Below, one piece after another: positions 35,851 to 46,458 of a DNA stretch of 64,000 bases. Below the pieces are notes generated by a model. It was not told the origin of the DNA. It worked only from the letters and a program-made list of their open reading frames with translations, and did no database searches. The position numbers and the translations under genes are program-made. Numbering within the stretch: the first letter of the stretch is position 1; the number at the start of each line of letters is the position of its first letter. Location of the stretch: the NCBI GenBank assembly GCA_032622095.1, contig CP136062.1, positions 6,388,001-6,452,000 of the forward strand. The letters run 5' to 3'. The stretch is from Siphonodentalium dalli (Eukaryota > Mollusca > Scaphopoda > Gadilida > Siphonodentaliidae).

Positions 35851-36205
35851 ATAATAAACAACAATGTACATATAGTATACACTGATACAACTACTATTTA
35901 AACATGAAATACATAGACGTGTGTCTCCTTAATTATGCAGCCATTGTTATTGACCCAGAAACTCAAACCCAACAAAGCGCTCCCAAAGTTCCATTGGTTT
36001 AATTTGGAAATCCTGAAAATGAAGTAACAATATTATACACGGTACTAACTACTATGGACAAAAAAGCAGCTCAGCATTTGCGCCAAGATTTTCGAGTGTC
36101 ACTGTCAGCTAATGTATTGACATCCTGTTCAAACACCGCTGTTTTTTTGTTTTAATAATTTTTCGACTTTCCCAAATTTTAAATCAAACTAACAACATAG
36201 GGACT
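35851..36205. other. Unassigned segment
   Basis: No gene or recognised repeat. Confidence 0.35.
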
Positions 36206-36209
36206 GGAA

Positions 36210-36748
36210 TACCAGCACCGAAGCCGACCCACCCAAACTCAGTTGCGGCAGTTTCTGACAAAAAATTTGCTTTAGTATATCTGGGATAAATCGCAACCAT
36301 CTTTCATACTTTGCGATAATTACTTTGCGATATCTTTGACTGATGATAAATCACAAACAAATTTGGGTTCAAGTTTTGAAAACCCTCCTGTCACTTTCCA
36401 AATATCTATTTAAAAATACATGTTGATAAATCGCAAAACTTTGCGATAAATTGCAAACATCTTTACGATAGATCGTAAAATACTTCGCAATTTTATATAA
36501 CAGAATAGCAATCATCTTTGCGATAAAAACTGTTAATTACTTTGCAAACAAATTAACATACCTTTGCAATGGCAAAGGTAAGTGTCGCAAATTTGTTTGT
36601 GATTTATCAGTCAAAGATAATATCGCAAAGTAATTATCGCAAAGTACCGTATGAAAGATGGTTGCGATTTATCCCAGATATACCAAAGCAAATTTGTTGT
36701 CATAAACTACCGCAACTGAGTTTGGGTGGGTCGGCTTCGGCGCTGGTA
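36210..36748. mobile_element. 539-bp MITE with ~160-bp inverted ends
   Basis: The left arm (TACCAGCACCGAAGCCGACC, CACCCAAACTCAGTTGCGG, GATAAATCGCAACCATCTTT, CATACTTTGCGATAATTACT) is matched in reverse complement by 36587-36748. The ends are CCAGC/GCTGG next to TA on both sides, consistent with a TA target site. The middle is rich in TTTGCGATAAATCGCAAA palindromes. No transposase frame. Confidence 0.85.
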
Positions 36749-36877
36749 TAATACACACGTATGACCTGGTTTAGCATAGAGTGGGGATTATAATCTTCCT
36801 GAGTGTGGCACAAACTTGGCCATGCATCTAATCCTGGGTTCACATGGTTTGGGACATAATCACATTGACTGGTAACA

Positions 36878-37365
36878 TTAAAGGTACTCAATCCGATAAA
36901 ACTCCTCTCAATTACTATTTCAATGGCTTCGGGGGTCAAAAATATTTGATTCGAGTCGAGGAAGTCACCCATCAAAGCTCAGATTTGTTAGATATCGATT
37001 TTAGAAATCTATTATTTTTCATTATCGGGAATACTATCTGGCCCAGAACTCAGTCAAAATTGCGCTGTTATTACCACTAGATTTTAGAGTTATCCATCCT
37101 TGTCTGTTTGAATAGATTTTGGAGTACACATCCAGAGCAGATTACGGCAGTTTAAGGCAATTATTAGTACTCATCTCGAGTAAATAACAAATTTCAAAAA
37201 TCAATATTTAATAACTCTGAGCTTTGTTTGATGGGTTCCTCGACTCGAATCAAATATTTTGTACCCCCAAAGCCAAAGAAATAGTAATATAGGACCATCT
37301 GATCGGATTGTTGTTGTTGGAATCTGTTGAGATGGGGAACCTCTGTTCGGATTGAGTACCTTTAA
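36878..37365 (+). mobile_element. Kolobok-like MITE, full copy (TTAA-flanked)
   Basis: TTAA at 36878 is followed by AGGTACTCAATCCGA; the right end reads CGGATTGAGTACCT followed by TTAA at 37362-37365. The arms continue as inverted repeats: TTTGATTCGAGTCGAGGAA and CATCAAAGCTCAGA near 36946-36980, and their reverse complements near 37220-37260. This is the most complete member of a family also found at 3845, 39662, 62232 and 63219. TTAA duplications with AGG ends fit Kolobok; this class call is inferred. Confidence 0.8.
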
Positions 37366-37423
37366 GTTAGTTGGTATTCAGATCTCTTATAGGAAACATG
37401 TGTTACTAAATATTTACTGGACA

Positions 37424-37507
37424 CAGAACGAATCGTGTTATGTTCCAGGTTTTCTGCTGTGATGACTCGCTTTCACATGCCCAAGTTGTACCAGTAACCA
37501 AGTTATC
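37424..37507 (+). repeat. 84-bp dispersed segment, copy 1
   Basis: CGAATCGTGTTATGTTCCAG, GTTTTCTGCTGTGATGAC, CTTTCACATGCCCAAGTTGT and ACC recur in reverse complement at 43625-43713 with very few differences. No known family. Confidence 0.8.
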
Positions 37508-37935
37508 CCGACAATCTTGCAAACAATCTTCTGATGTATACCGGGTACCGGTATATATAACCATGGTTTATGAAATGAATATATCTAGGTTATTAGGCCT
37601 GAGCATTGAGGGGCAAGGGGGGGGGGGGTGCAAGGTGCGAATTGAATTATGCAAAATTGTGTTTTTGGTCAGATTCAAGGGGGAGGGGTGCAGTGTTGAA
37701 ATTTCCCGAAGTGGACACCCACCGCCCCGTCCCCCCCAACACCAATGGAGACCCTCTGGCCACGTCCCTGACCAAACGGCGCCGTAACTCCACTGCAGTG
37801 ACCATCTTGATACCACTATGGATACCGTATACTACCAGCAATACAATGGTCTTCACCGGGGTATCACCTTGTTTTTCAAGTCAATTACTTTAATTATAGT
37901 GGTACACTGTACCTCTGTGTGGAACCCCACAACCA
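37508..37935. other. Unassigned segment with a G-run
   Basis: A G-run lies near 37617-37628, with CCCACCGCCCCGTCCCCCCC near 37718-37738. Overlapping frames of 60-115 codons on both strands pass through these low-complexity tracts and carry no recognisable domain. Confidence 0.4.
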
Positions 37936-37939
37936 CGGG

Positions 37940-38600
37940 GATGTTTGTATGCCAACAATGAAAACTAAAATGGTAATTCCTATCTAGAGGTCACCTCGAG
38001 GATCCATATTAAGTTCGATGAAGGGTTGTGGCCTGTAGGGTGTGCCAAAGAATTTAGTGATGCAAAGAGTAAAACACAAGATACCTGCTAGTGGCCATGT
38101 ATTTCATCGAAAATTGTTCAAATTCAATCGTTCCCATCTAGAGGTGATCCCAAACAATGAAACATACATGTAGTAATGTACCCTTAAATTTTCAAAACAT
38201 TTCACCAATAATTGTGAGCTTCATGGTGCGCCGATTGATTCAAATTTGAAATCCAGTATGGCTGCTGGTAGCCATGTTTTTTAAACAAAATTCGGAAAAA
38301 ATGGGATAGCTGCCATCAAGATGTGACCCTGAAGATCCATACCGGCATGAAGTTTGGTGACGATCAGATGAGAGATGTTACATGTAGGGTGTGCTAAAGG
38401 ATTTAGTCAAACAAAGAGTAAAAACAAGATGGCCGTTGGCAGCCATGTTTTTTTACCAGAATTTCGATGGGGTAATCTCTCATTTAGATGTCACTATGGT
38501 GAATCCATATTATGTTTGGTGACGATCGGATGAGAGATGTTGCGTGTTGCTGTTAGCAGCCATGTACAGGTATTTTTACCAGAAAATTGAAAACAAAAGT
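37940..38600 (+). repeat. Distant relative of the ~165-bp family, about four units
   Basis: Units contain CATCTAGAGGTGA.CC, CCATATTA.GTT.GGTGACGAT, GGATGAGAGATGTT, GTAGGGTGTGC.AAGGATTTA, AAAGAGTAAAA.ACAAGAT and GGCAGCCATGTTTTTT. They share the layout of the ~165-bp family but differ in the CATCTAGAGGT block. Confidence 0.75.
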
Positions 38601-39270
38601 TTGGCTAAATCTTGTGCTAGGAGCGGGGCATATTTTACCCACAAGTTTTGAATTCTCATTCCAAATGACTTTCTGTCACAATTTCAGTACCGGTTCTCAT
38701 AATTTGCTACGGTAATCAGGCATGCTGAAGCAAACTGGGCCAAGACAAAGGGTTGCAGTAGCACATTGCCAAAGCCAAACAACGTAAATTAAGAGGGCTG
38801 CAATTTATGCTACAGAATAACAGTTCACAATTACAATGAAAATGAACTGAAAACAAATTGCCAATTGCCCCCATACATTCTGGAACACAGTTGAAGTAAC
38901 TGCGTCGCAACCGATAGCAAACCCTGTGTACCCATTAGCACATTTTTAAAAACATATACATAGGCCTACCCTTCACTTAACCCCGACGTCCTGAACATTA
39001 AATGACCCCCAACCGAGGCACCTGGTGTTATATAGTGTTTTGACGACATACATGTAACCCATACTCTTGGGCTCCAAATAAACATGCATGCACCTTTATT
39101 ATTTTTGTGGGAAATTTCCTCCACACACAGTGCTTATATGGGTCTGCACAATCATTAATTTTGAGGCTATGAAAATTGAAAAGAGCACAAAGTCAAGATT
39201 TCTATATGATTCTGATATCAAAATGATGAGCTTATAACTTTATGCATGTACATATTCTAGTATATGGCAT
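38601..39270. other. Unassigned segment
   Basis: No gene or recognised repeat is visible. Confidence 0.35.
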
Positions 39271-39273
39271 ACA

Positions 39274-39650
39274 TACCCTGCTTGACAAAACAAGTGTCCA
39301 CATAACCGCTGTACAGTTAGCGTTGCCACCGCGGCTGAAATGCAACTACACCGCAGCTCCATCGACTAAATACAGTTGGGCCGCGGTGTACATGTACTTG
39401 CCGTTCAGCCATGGTGTAGTTGCCGCGGTGTACACTGTACGTTCATTAAACTGAAAAAAGACGATACAAATAGGAAATCTAACCATGGTGCACAGTGTAG
39501 TTGCCTTTCGGCCGCAGGGTACTTGTTGTTGGGCCACAGTGTACTTGCCGTTCGGCCGCGGTGCTAAACTGCAGTTACAAACTCTGACACCGCGGCCGAA
39601 CGGCAAATACACCGCGGTGCCAATGGACACTTGTTTTGTCCAGCGGGGTA
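39274..39650. mobile_element. CCGCGG-rich MITE, copy 1
   Basis: The ends are inverted: TACCCTGCTTGACAAAACAA then GTGTCCA at the left, and TGGACACTTGTTTTGTCCAG then CGGGGTA at the right. Between them are repeated GGCCGCGGTGTA.TTGCCGTTC words in both orientations, and a central TTCATTAAACTGAAAAAAGA stretch. A second copy lies at 43176-43568. No coding capacity. Confidence 0.88.
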
Positions 39651-39661
39651 TGGACATTTAA

Positions 39662-39957
39662 TTAAAGGTACTCAATCCGATCAGGCCCTCATCAATTACT
39701 ATTTCTTTGGCTTCGGGGATAAAAATAATTGATTCGATCATTCGAGTCGAGGAACCAACCTATCAACGCTCAGAGTGATTAGATATCAATTTTTGAAGTT
39801 TTGTTATTTCTATATGTTCTGGCCCAGAAATACGCCGTCAAAAGGATGGTCTCAGTCAAAATTGCAATATTAATACACTTGATTTTAGAGTTATCCATCT
39901 TTGTCTGTTTGAATAAGTTTTTCTGGGGAAATTATTAGTACAAATCTCGAGTGCAAT
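39662..39957 (+). mobile_element. Kolobok-like MITE, 5' fragment
   Basis: TTAA at 39662 is followed by AGGTACTCAATCCGATCAG, then TTGATTCGATCATTCGAGTC with a short internal duplication, and ends near ATCTCGAGTGCAATTAG. The second arm is missing. It starts 11 bp after the end of the CCGCGG-rich MITE. Confidence 0.75.
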
Positions 39958-40341
39958 TAGGGCTCTACAAATTGGCAATTTACCACAAAAAATCGGAATC
40001 CGATATCAAATCGGGCTGCCTATGTCAACATGAATAGCAAACAGTCAGTCCAGATTTTATTATTATACTGCCTCGGGAACTTTCAGTGTACCATACACGT
40101 ACATGCACTATTGTAGGCCTAATTTGTTGGCAGAAAATAGCATCACATCTGCAATTCTACTTATCCTGTTGTTTTAGTTATATATACATTTCATTTCAGT
40201 TTTATTAACTCAAGTAAAATATTTCTAAGTATATATATGTGTATGCGCAAAAATAGTTAATACTATTACCAGTATCAAGTTTGCAGTTACATATTATCAT
40301 TTCCAGCAATAATCACTTAAAATAATTAAGTCAAGTACAGC
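39958..40341. other. Unassigned AT-rich segment
   Basis: No gene or recognised repeat. Confidence 0.35.
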
Positions 40342-41380
40342 TATGCTCTAATTAATCGACCCATTTAACGAGGTTATGGGCCGGTCACGACCGCGTCATA
40401 CCGCCACTACACCGCGGTCATGCGGTAGTACACCGCGGCCATGCGGTAGTACACCGCGGTCATACGGTAGTACACCGTGGCCATGTGGTAGTACACCGCG
40501 GTCATGCGGTAGTACACCGCGGTCATACGGTAATACACCGCAATGCGCGGTGACACGCGGTATCTGACCGCGGTCATGTTGGAAGTCCACCGCGGTAATC
40601 TAGACCGTACCGGCGTACACCGCGGTAGTAATTTCCGCGACCGCCTTACACCGCGGTCATTCCCCGTGTCAACCGCGTTCGAATAATCTGCCGATAAAAA
40701 TCTGCTTTTTCTTTTTCTTTTGGAAGACTCAAGGTAAGAATTTCGATCTGTCTTGTTCAGGTTGGCCTATAATTTGCGTCAATATATTAAGAAACTGCCT
40801 TACATTCATTCCTCGCGCCAAACTAAATTTATTTTAGAGTACTGACGTCTTCAATGGTTGACGTCCCCACGTAATTCCTTGAGCAAAATGATTTTTGTGT
40901 CGGTGAAATGTGCACATGGCGATCGCATAATTATCTTGCTCAAACCGAAAAGCCATTTTAATTCTTAATCGCGCACGCCTTATCCATATACCATATCACG
41001 AATAAACAAACGCTCTTTATTTGGCACGCTTAAGGAAATCGGGACCGTGGTAAATTAGAACCGATTTATTTTCAATTTCAGATTAATATTTTCCATGCGC
41101 AATATGTCAGTCTATTGTCAGATAACTTACAATGCTCAGTTGCGATACGGACGCTAGGTTTTACTGTGGTTTAAACTTACACAGCGGTAGTGGCACCAAA
41201 AACTCAACCGCGACCACGCGGTTGCCCGCGTTTTCAATACCGCGGCTGACCGCGTTATTACACCGCGGTCAGGCGGTATTACACCGCGGTCAGGCGGTAT
41301 TACACCGCAATCAGGCGGTATTACACCGCGGTCATACCGCATGTCAACCTCGTTAAGGAGGGTCGATTAATTAGAGCATA
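40342..41380. mobile_element. 1,039-bp element with 21-bp CCGCGG subterminal arrays
   Basis: The termini are inverted: TATGCTCTAATTAATCGACC at the left and GGTCGATTAATTAGAGCATA at the right. They are followed inward by TTAACGAGGTT and its complement. Next to the left end lie about six tandem units CACCGCGGTCATGCGGTAGTA (from 40410), and next to the right end four units CACCGCGGTCAGGCGGTATTA (41261, 41282, 41303, 41324). The two arrays have the same orientation although the termini are inverted. The middle (40690-41150) has no frame of note. Subterminal arrays are the usual transposase-binding arrangement of DNA elements. Short frames of SCGST or DRGV repeats are artefacts. Confidence 0.85.
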
Positions 41381-41402
41381 CAATGTAGCTCTACTTCATA
41401 TA

Positions 41403-43040
41403 ATGAAAGTGTCAATGACACTGTACCTCAACTTGTAAAGGGAATAATTTAATGTGGAGCGATTAGGGGTGCGGAAAGTTGAAATGTCTAAGTAATACTA
41501 GATTATCAACATGAAGAGATACATATACCGGTACATGTATACCGGTATATAAAAAAGTTAAATCCAAGATGGTTACAGATATAAAATCCAGGTGGCTATG
41601 TTTTCCAATAAAATTTAAAAACATTTGATAGCTTCCATCTAGTAAGATCAATATCAAGATTAATATGAAGTCTGGAGATGATCGGATGAGGGCAGTGGAC
41701 TGTAGGGTGTGCCAAAGGATTTAGTCATGCAAAGAGTAATAAAATCCAAGATGGCTGCCAGTGGAAAGAGTTTAAGACCAAATGAACCTAAAATGACTTG
41801 TTATCTACATGCCAATGTCAACAGCCATGACAAATTTCATGATGATCCGATTAAAGGTACGACCGGTAGCCCATGCTAAAGGATTTAGTCATACAAAGAG
41901 TAAAATCAAAGATGCCTGCTGGCGGCCATGTTTTTTGACCGAACGACCCCAAAATGACTCGTTCCCATCTACATGTTATTATCAACATTCATGACAAATT
42001 TTATGATGATCAGACTAAAGGTACGACCTGTACCCGTGCTAAAGGATTTAGTCATACAAAGAGTAAAATCAAAGATGCCTGCTGGCGGCCATGTTTTTGG
42101 GCCAATTGCCCCAAAATTACCCCATGACAAATTTAATGATGACCAGACTAACAGTAGCCCGTGCTAATGGATTGAATTTTTAAATCAAAGATGGCTGCCA
42201 GCGGCCATGTTTTTTGGCCGAACGACTCCAAAATTACTCGTTCCCATCTACATGTCAATATTAACACCCATGACAAATTTAATGATGACCAGTCTAAAGC
42301 TACGATCTGTAGCCCGTGCTAAAAGATTTAGTCATCCAAAGAGTAAAATCCAAGATGGCTGCTGGCGGCCATGTTTTTTGGCCAAATGATCCCAAAATGA
42401 TTCGTTCCCATCTACATGTCATTATTAACATTCATGACAAATGTTATGATGATCCGACCAAAGGTACGACCTGTAGCCCGTGCCAAAGGATTTAGTCACG
42501 CAAAGAGGAAAATCCAAGATAGCCAGCTGAGATAGCTGCCAGCGGCCATGTTTTTTCGCCGAATGACCCCAAAAGTACTCGTTTCCCATCTACATGTAAA
42601 TATTAACATCCATGACAAATTTCACGATGATCCGACCTAAGGTACAACCTGTAGGGCGTGCCAAAGAATTTAGTCATGCAAAGAGTAAAATCCAAGATGG
42701 CTGTCGACGGCCATGTTTTTTGGTCGAATGACCCCAAAATTACTCGTTCCCATCTACATGTCAATATTAACATCCATGACAAATTTCATGATGATCAGAC
42801 GAACAGTACGACCTGTAGACCGTTCTAATGGATTGAATATTGAAATCCACTGGTGGCCATGTTTTTTTTTCCAAATGAATCGTTCCGGTCTAAATGTTGA
42901 TGTCAACAGCTATGTGAAATTTCATAATGATCTGACCAAAGGTACGTTCTGTATTGTTGACGAATTAGGCACACACGCATACATGTACACACAGACAAAG
43001 CCATGGCAATAGCTCAAACTTTACAAAGTAAAGTTGACCT
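41403..43040 (+). mobile_element. ~165-bp family element, full-length with about eight units
   Basis: The head ATGAAAGTGTCAATGACACT is followed by GTACCTCAACTT. Then come about eight tandem units: AATCCAAGATGGCTGCC, GCGGCCATGTTTTTTGGCC, GAATGACCCCAAAAT, GACTCGTTCCCATCTACATG, TCAATATTAACATCCATGAC, AAATTTCATGATGATCCGAC and GGTACGACCTGTAGCCCGTG. The tail CCATGGCAATAGCTCAAACT, TTACAAAGTAAAGTTGACCT folds as a stem-loop. Internal tandem units of ~160-170 bp with a 3' stem-loop are the layout of bivalve 'pearl' and Helentron-associated (HINE) elements; I infer that class. Short frames reading MTNFM come from the unit. Confidence 0.85.
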
Positions 43041-43175
43041 AATAATGTGGGCGGTGTAAGGCAGCGTTTGTTTGCATATGGTATCTTGGTGTTGATGATT
43101 AACGGAAATACCATACAGCACTAGTCTCCCAGATACCTCGGGTTTATGTACCATAAGCTTTCTCACCAAGCTTTT

Positions 43176-43568
43176 TACCCTGCTGGGTAAAACAAGTGTC
43201 CCACTTAACCACGGTGTGGTTATCATTGCCACCGCGGCCGAAAGGCAAATACATCGCGGCTCCACCGGCTAATACAGTTGGGCCGCGGTGTATTTGCCAT
43301 TCGGCCATGGTGTAGTTACCGCTGTGTACATTCATTAAACTGAAAAAAGACAATACAAACCAGAAATCTAACCACGGTGTACATGCCATGCGGCCCCGTT
43401 GTAGTTGCTTTTCGGCCATGGTGTACATGTGTACATGTACTTGACGTTTGGCCGCGGTGTACTTGCTGCTCAGCCGCGGTGCTCAACTGCAGTTACAAAC
43501 TCTGACACCGTGGTCGAACGGCAAATACACCGCGGTGCCAATGGACACTTGTTTTGTCCAGCAGGGTA
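43176..43568. mobile_element. CCGCGG-rich MITE, copy 2
   Basis: Starts TACCCTGCTGGGTAAAACAA and ends TTGTTTTGTCCAGCAGGGTA. The internal order matches copy 1 at 39274-39650, including CATTAAACTGAAAAAAGAC. Several CCGCGGTGTA words have decayed to CCATGGTGTA by CpG-type changes. Confidence 0.88.
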
Positions 43569-43624
43569 CATCAGCCAGGGCAACCCAGAAGTTAACGGTC
43601 TAACCTGGGCTTCCTAGATGGTAG

Positions 43625-43713
43625 GGACAACTTGGTTAGTGGGTACAACTTGGGCATGTGAAAGCAAGTCATCACAGCAGAAAACCTGGAACATAACACG
43701 ATTCGTTCTGACT
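43625..43713 (-). repeat. 84-bp dispersed segment, copy 2 (inverted)
   Basis: Reverse complement of 37424-37507 with few differences (for example GATGACTTGC against GATGACTCGC). Confidence 0.8.
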
Positions 43714-44114
43714 TAACCCGAGGTCAGCCAATAATAGAATGTTTGCGTCATGTGAGTGTTTAGTGATTTATATAGCCACACAATGTTGACCGAAACCTTG
43801 CTTGAGTCTTGACAGTTAGTTTTGCAAATGTTCGTATACTAATATTATATCATGACATACATGTACTGTCCATACTGAAGTATTGCATTATTATGTATTT
43901 TTCGCAACATTACATTTTCTACCTGGTTTTTAGGCACGTCATTGAAATTTGCATGCATCTTTTTTTTATCTCGATTCCATCATTTCCTAATTTCGGATGA
44001 TTGGTTGGTGATTATCACAATACGCCAGGGGTAGGTGAACACTGTGCATGCATGCATACTGTACTAGTAACTAATACTAACTATCACAAGTATAACATAC
44101 TGTGGGAACAACTT
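43714..44114. other. Unassigned AT-rich segment
   Basis: No gene or recognised repeat. Confidence 0.35.
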
Positions 44115-45392
44115 AGTGTATGTTCAGACGACCAAGATACAATCGTAAGTGGAGGAATAGTTTGTTCAGACGAATGCAATCTCATCGTACATTATGATAG
44201 CATATGTTGTTCTATAGAATGTGATTGACTACCCTACGACCATTGCCAGCTACGATTTTTACGTACACACGGCTGTCGGCCTGTAACGATATGCTTGGTC
44301 ACGATACAATTTTATCCCACGAGTAAATAGCTATTCAACACTCCAAATTTGCACAACTCTCAGGTTGAGTTTTAATGATAGTTTTTCTAATATTACTGTG
44401 GACTTTCATAATTGTTTAGTTATATGTGTATTGTAGTATGTAGTAATGTAGTATGCTCGTACACATCCGGATATACCAGTACAACATAACATATTGATAC
44501 TGAACACGGTAAAAGAGTTGAACAGTTTCTCACTCATCTGTTTATATATCATATAATCACAACAGCTGGCTGAGAATGATGTCGTTTCAAATGGTGTGAC
44601 ATGTTGGTCGTAACACCAGTCTTGTAAGAGGTTGCCGTCGAACATAATTTGCAGATCGTTTTAGTTCTGTCTGTCTTAATGCATGGCTTTCCATCCTCAA
44701 AGGGTTACGTCACAAAACCGAAATACTGCCAGATTTTCTACCTGTAGGCCGGGATTGACAAGTTTTAAGCTTTCTTGAGCAGACATCTTTCCACGGCCCA
44801 CGTGTTGTTGTTTTGCGCAGACGATATATCCAATATACTAGTATTTGATTGATTGAAATCACAGCAGTTCATCAAATGAAACAAATCAGAGCATGGCTTA
44901 CAGACTGAGGCTAGGTTACGGAGGTCAGTCATATCACTTCCCTCAACGTTTGTGTCAAAGGTCAAAGTGCGAGCTCACGGTAACAAACGAAATTTACAGA
45001 TTTACTTCCAATAAAACTTCGTAAGCATTTACAGCTTACGGAAACGAACGAGGAGTCCCGATTTACTTCGGATGGTAACTGCATAATACGGAAGCGGAAC
45101 TGTATCGTAGTGTATCGAAAGTACAGACAAATGAATCGCGTATAGAATCATGAATGACGAATAGCGATAAATCGAAATCACGATGAATCGTTACAGGCCG
45201 ACACGGCTGCGATTACATCGCAAGTGGAGGTAACCAAGGATATCCATATTTCGCATCTAAAATCAAATAGCGCTTGATATCAATTTATGACCAACGATTT
45301 TGATGTTAGCATGCGCAATCGAGCTACCGGTTACTTCCTGCGACGGAAATCTTTCCGCTTACGATTGTATCGTGGTCGTCTGAACGTAAACT
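44115..45392. mobile_element. 1.28-kb foldback DNA element
   Basis: The left end AGTGTATGTTCAGACGACC, AAGATACAATCGTAAGTGG faces the right end, which in reverse complement reads AGTTTACGTTCAGACGACC, ACGATACAATCGTAAGCGG. A second inverted pair lies inside: GGCTGTCGGCCTGTAACGAT near 44262-44281 and ATCGTTACAGGCCGACACGG near 45184-45203. No transposase frame. The 5S-like segment begins immediately at the right end. Confidence 0.8.
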
Positions 45393-45565
45393 TATCAATT
45401 TCATGCATTATTGCATAATATTTTTAAACATAACTTATTTAACATCTTCGATTTGCTTTAAATTTAATTTATTTTCATGAAAATGAATAATATGGTTGTA
45501 AATATAGAAGGCAGATGACTCTTCTACCCGAGAGGTCTAGATTTCTTGGACACGGTCGTTAGACG

Positions 45566-45625
45566 CAACGTCAAGCTCGGTTAGTCTTTGGATGGTTGAC
45601 TGGGTTGGGTTTCCGGGTGATGCCA
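45566..45625 (+). pseudogene. 5S rRNA-like unit 1 (3' half)
   Basis: AACGTCAAGCTCGGTTAGTC, TTTGGATGGTTGAC and GGGTTTCCGGGTGATGCC align with the 3' half of eukaryotic 5S rRNA (GGTTAGTACTTGGATGGGTG, ACC, GGGAATACCGGGTGCTG). The 5' half is missing or unrecognisable, so it is not a functional 5S gene. Confidence 0.75.
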
Positions 45626-45718
45626 ATGTTCGGTGCAACTTACGCACTTCTCACTCGCTCATCCTGTTACACTGGGGGCTCGTCTGGCCATTAGAGGACT
45701 GTCATGATACAACCTCCA

Positions 45719-45823
45719 GGTCTCAGCCATTATATGCTTTGTCTGATCACCGAGGTTAAGTAACGTCAAGCTCGGTTAGTCCTTGGCTGGGTGACCGGCT
45801 TGGAATTATGGTGCTGCTACATT
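45719..45823 (+). pseudogene. 5S rRNA-like unit 2
   Basis: GTCTGATCACCGAGGTTAAG, TAACGTCAAGCTCGGTTAGT, CCTTGGCTGGGTGACCGG, CTTGGAATTATGGTGCTG and CTAC follow the 5S rRNA order closely, covering the internal promoter region (box A, intermediate element, box C). The 5' part (GTCTCAGCCATTATATG) looks like GTCTACGGCCATAC with a deletion. It is about 105 nt long against the usual 120. Probably a pseudogene or a 5S-derived (SINE3-type) retroposon head. Confidence 0.8.
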
Positions 45824-45896
45824 TCGGTGCGACTCCATCACTTCTTGCTCTCATTCTGTTACGGTAGTGTACGTTACACTGTACAATCGTCATGCT

Positions 45897-46453
45897 ATTT
45901 TGCATGTTTTTAAATAATACTTGATTCATACATGTACATGTATCTGTCATGTAATTCAGCAAGCGAAACATTAAATTGTATTTGAAAAAGCTATTTTTTG
46001 CGGTCATTTGTGAAATAACCATGGCATTTTTTTTTATTTCAATTTAAGCTCGAAGATTGGTGTCACTGTCGCTAATGGGATCGTTTGTCGTAACGTTTTA
46101 TACATAAATGCACACCGTGTGCCTTTATGTACATACCGGTAAATGCACACCAGTCTCAGTCGGCGCGAGATTGAAACGTTACCGTAAATAATTGCCGTCT
46201 GCTTCAATTCATAACTATTTTTCTTCCGAAGTTCTGATAATCATAAAGGCATTCTTTTATCACAATTATCGAAACTTCAATAAGATTGGTCATCGGTCTC
46301 ATATTTTTCTTACCATTAAACACGGACGGAAAGAACTGCGTGGTTGTTTGGTCGATGAACGGAAGAAAATAAACTTACAAAAAATATCAAAACGTGTGCA
46401 TCTATGTATAAAACATTACGACAACGACCCCATTACACTACATTAGCGTCACT
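45897..46453. other. Unassigned segment
   Basis: No gene recognised. A small inverted pair (AATGCACACCGTGTGC) lies near 46108. Confidence 0.35.
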
Positions 46454-46458
46454 GTCAT

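Larger units (their letters stand above)
45390..45896 (+). repeat. Long dispersed segment carrying two 5S-like units
   Basis: This ~507-bp segment recurs in reverse complement at 63481-64000, running off the window. It includes an AT-rich lead (AACTTATCAATTTCATGCAT), CTACCCGAGAGGTCTAGATT and two 5S-rRNA-like units about 195 bp apart. The spacers after each unit are related (TTCGGTGCAACT/TTCGGTGCGACT, then CATCCTGTTAC/CATTCTGTTAC). Confidence 0.9.

Noticed and set aside
37568-37893. Gly/Pro-rich short genes on both strands
   Set aside because: They arise from G-run and C-run low-complexity tracts.
40410-40560. CRISPR-like array of 21-bp repeats
   Set aside because: The units are contiguous with no unique spacers and belong to a eukaryotic DNA element with inverted termini.
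45719-45823. Functional 5S rRNA gene
   Set aside because: It is about 15 nt short in the 5' domain, has changes at conserved positions and is part of a dispersed repeat, so it was called a pseudogene.
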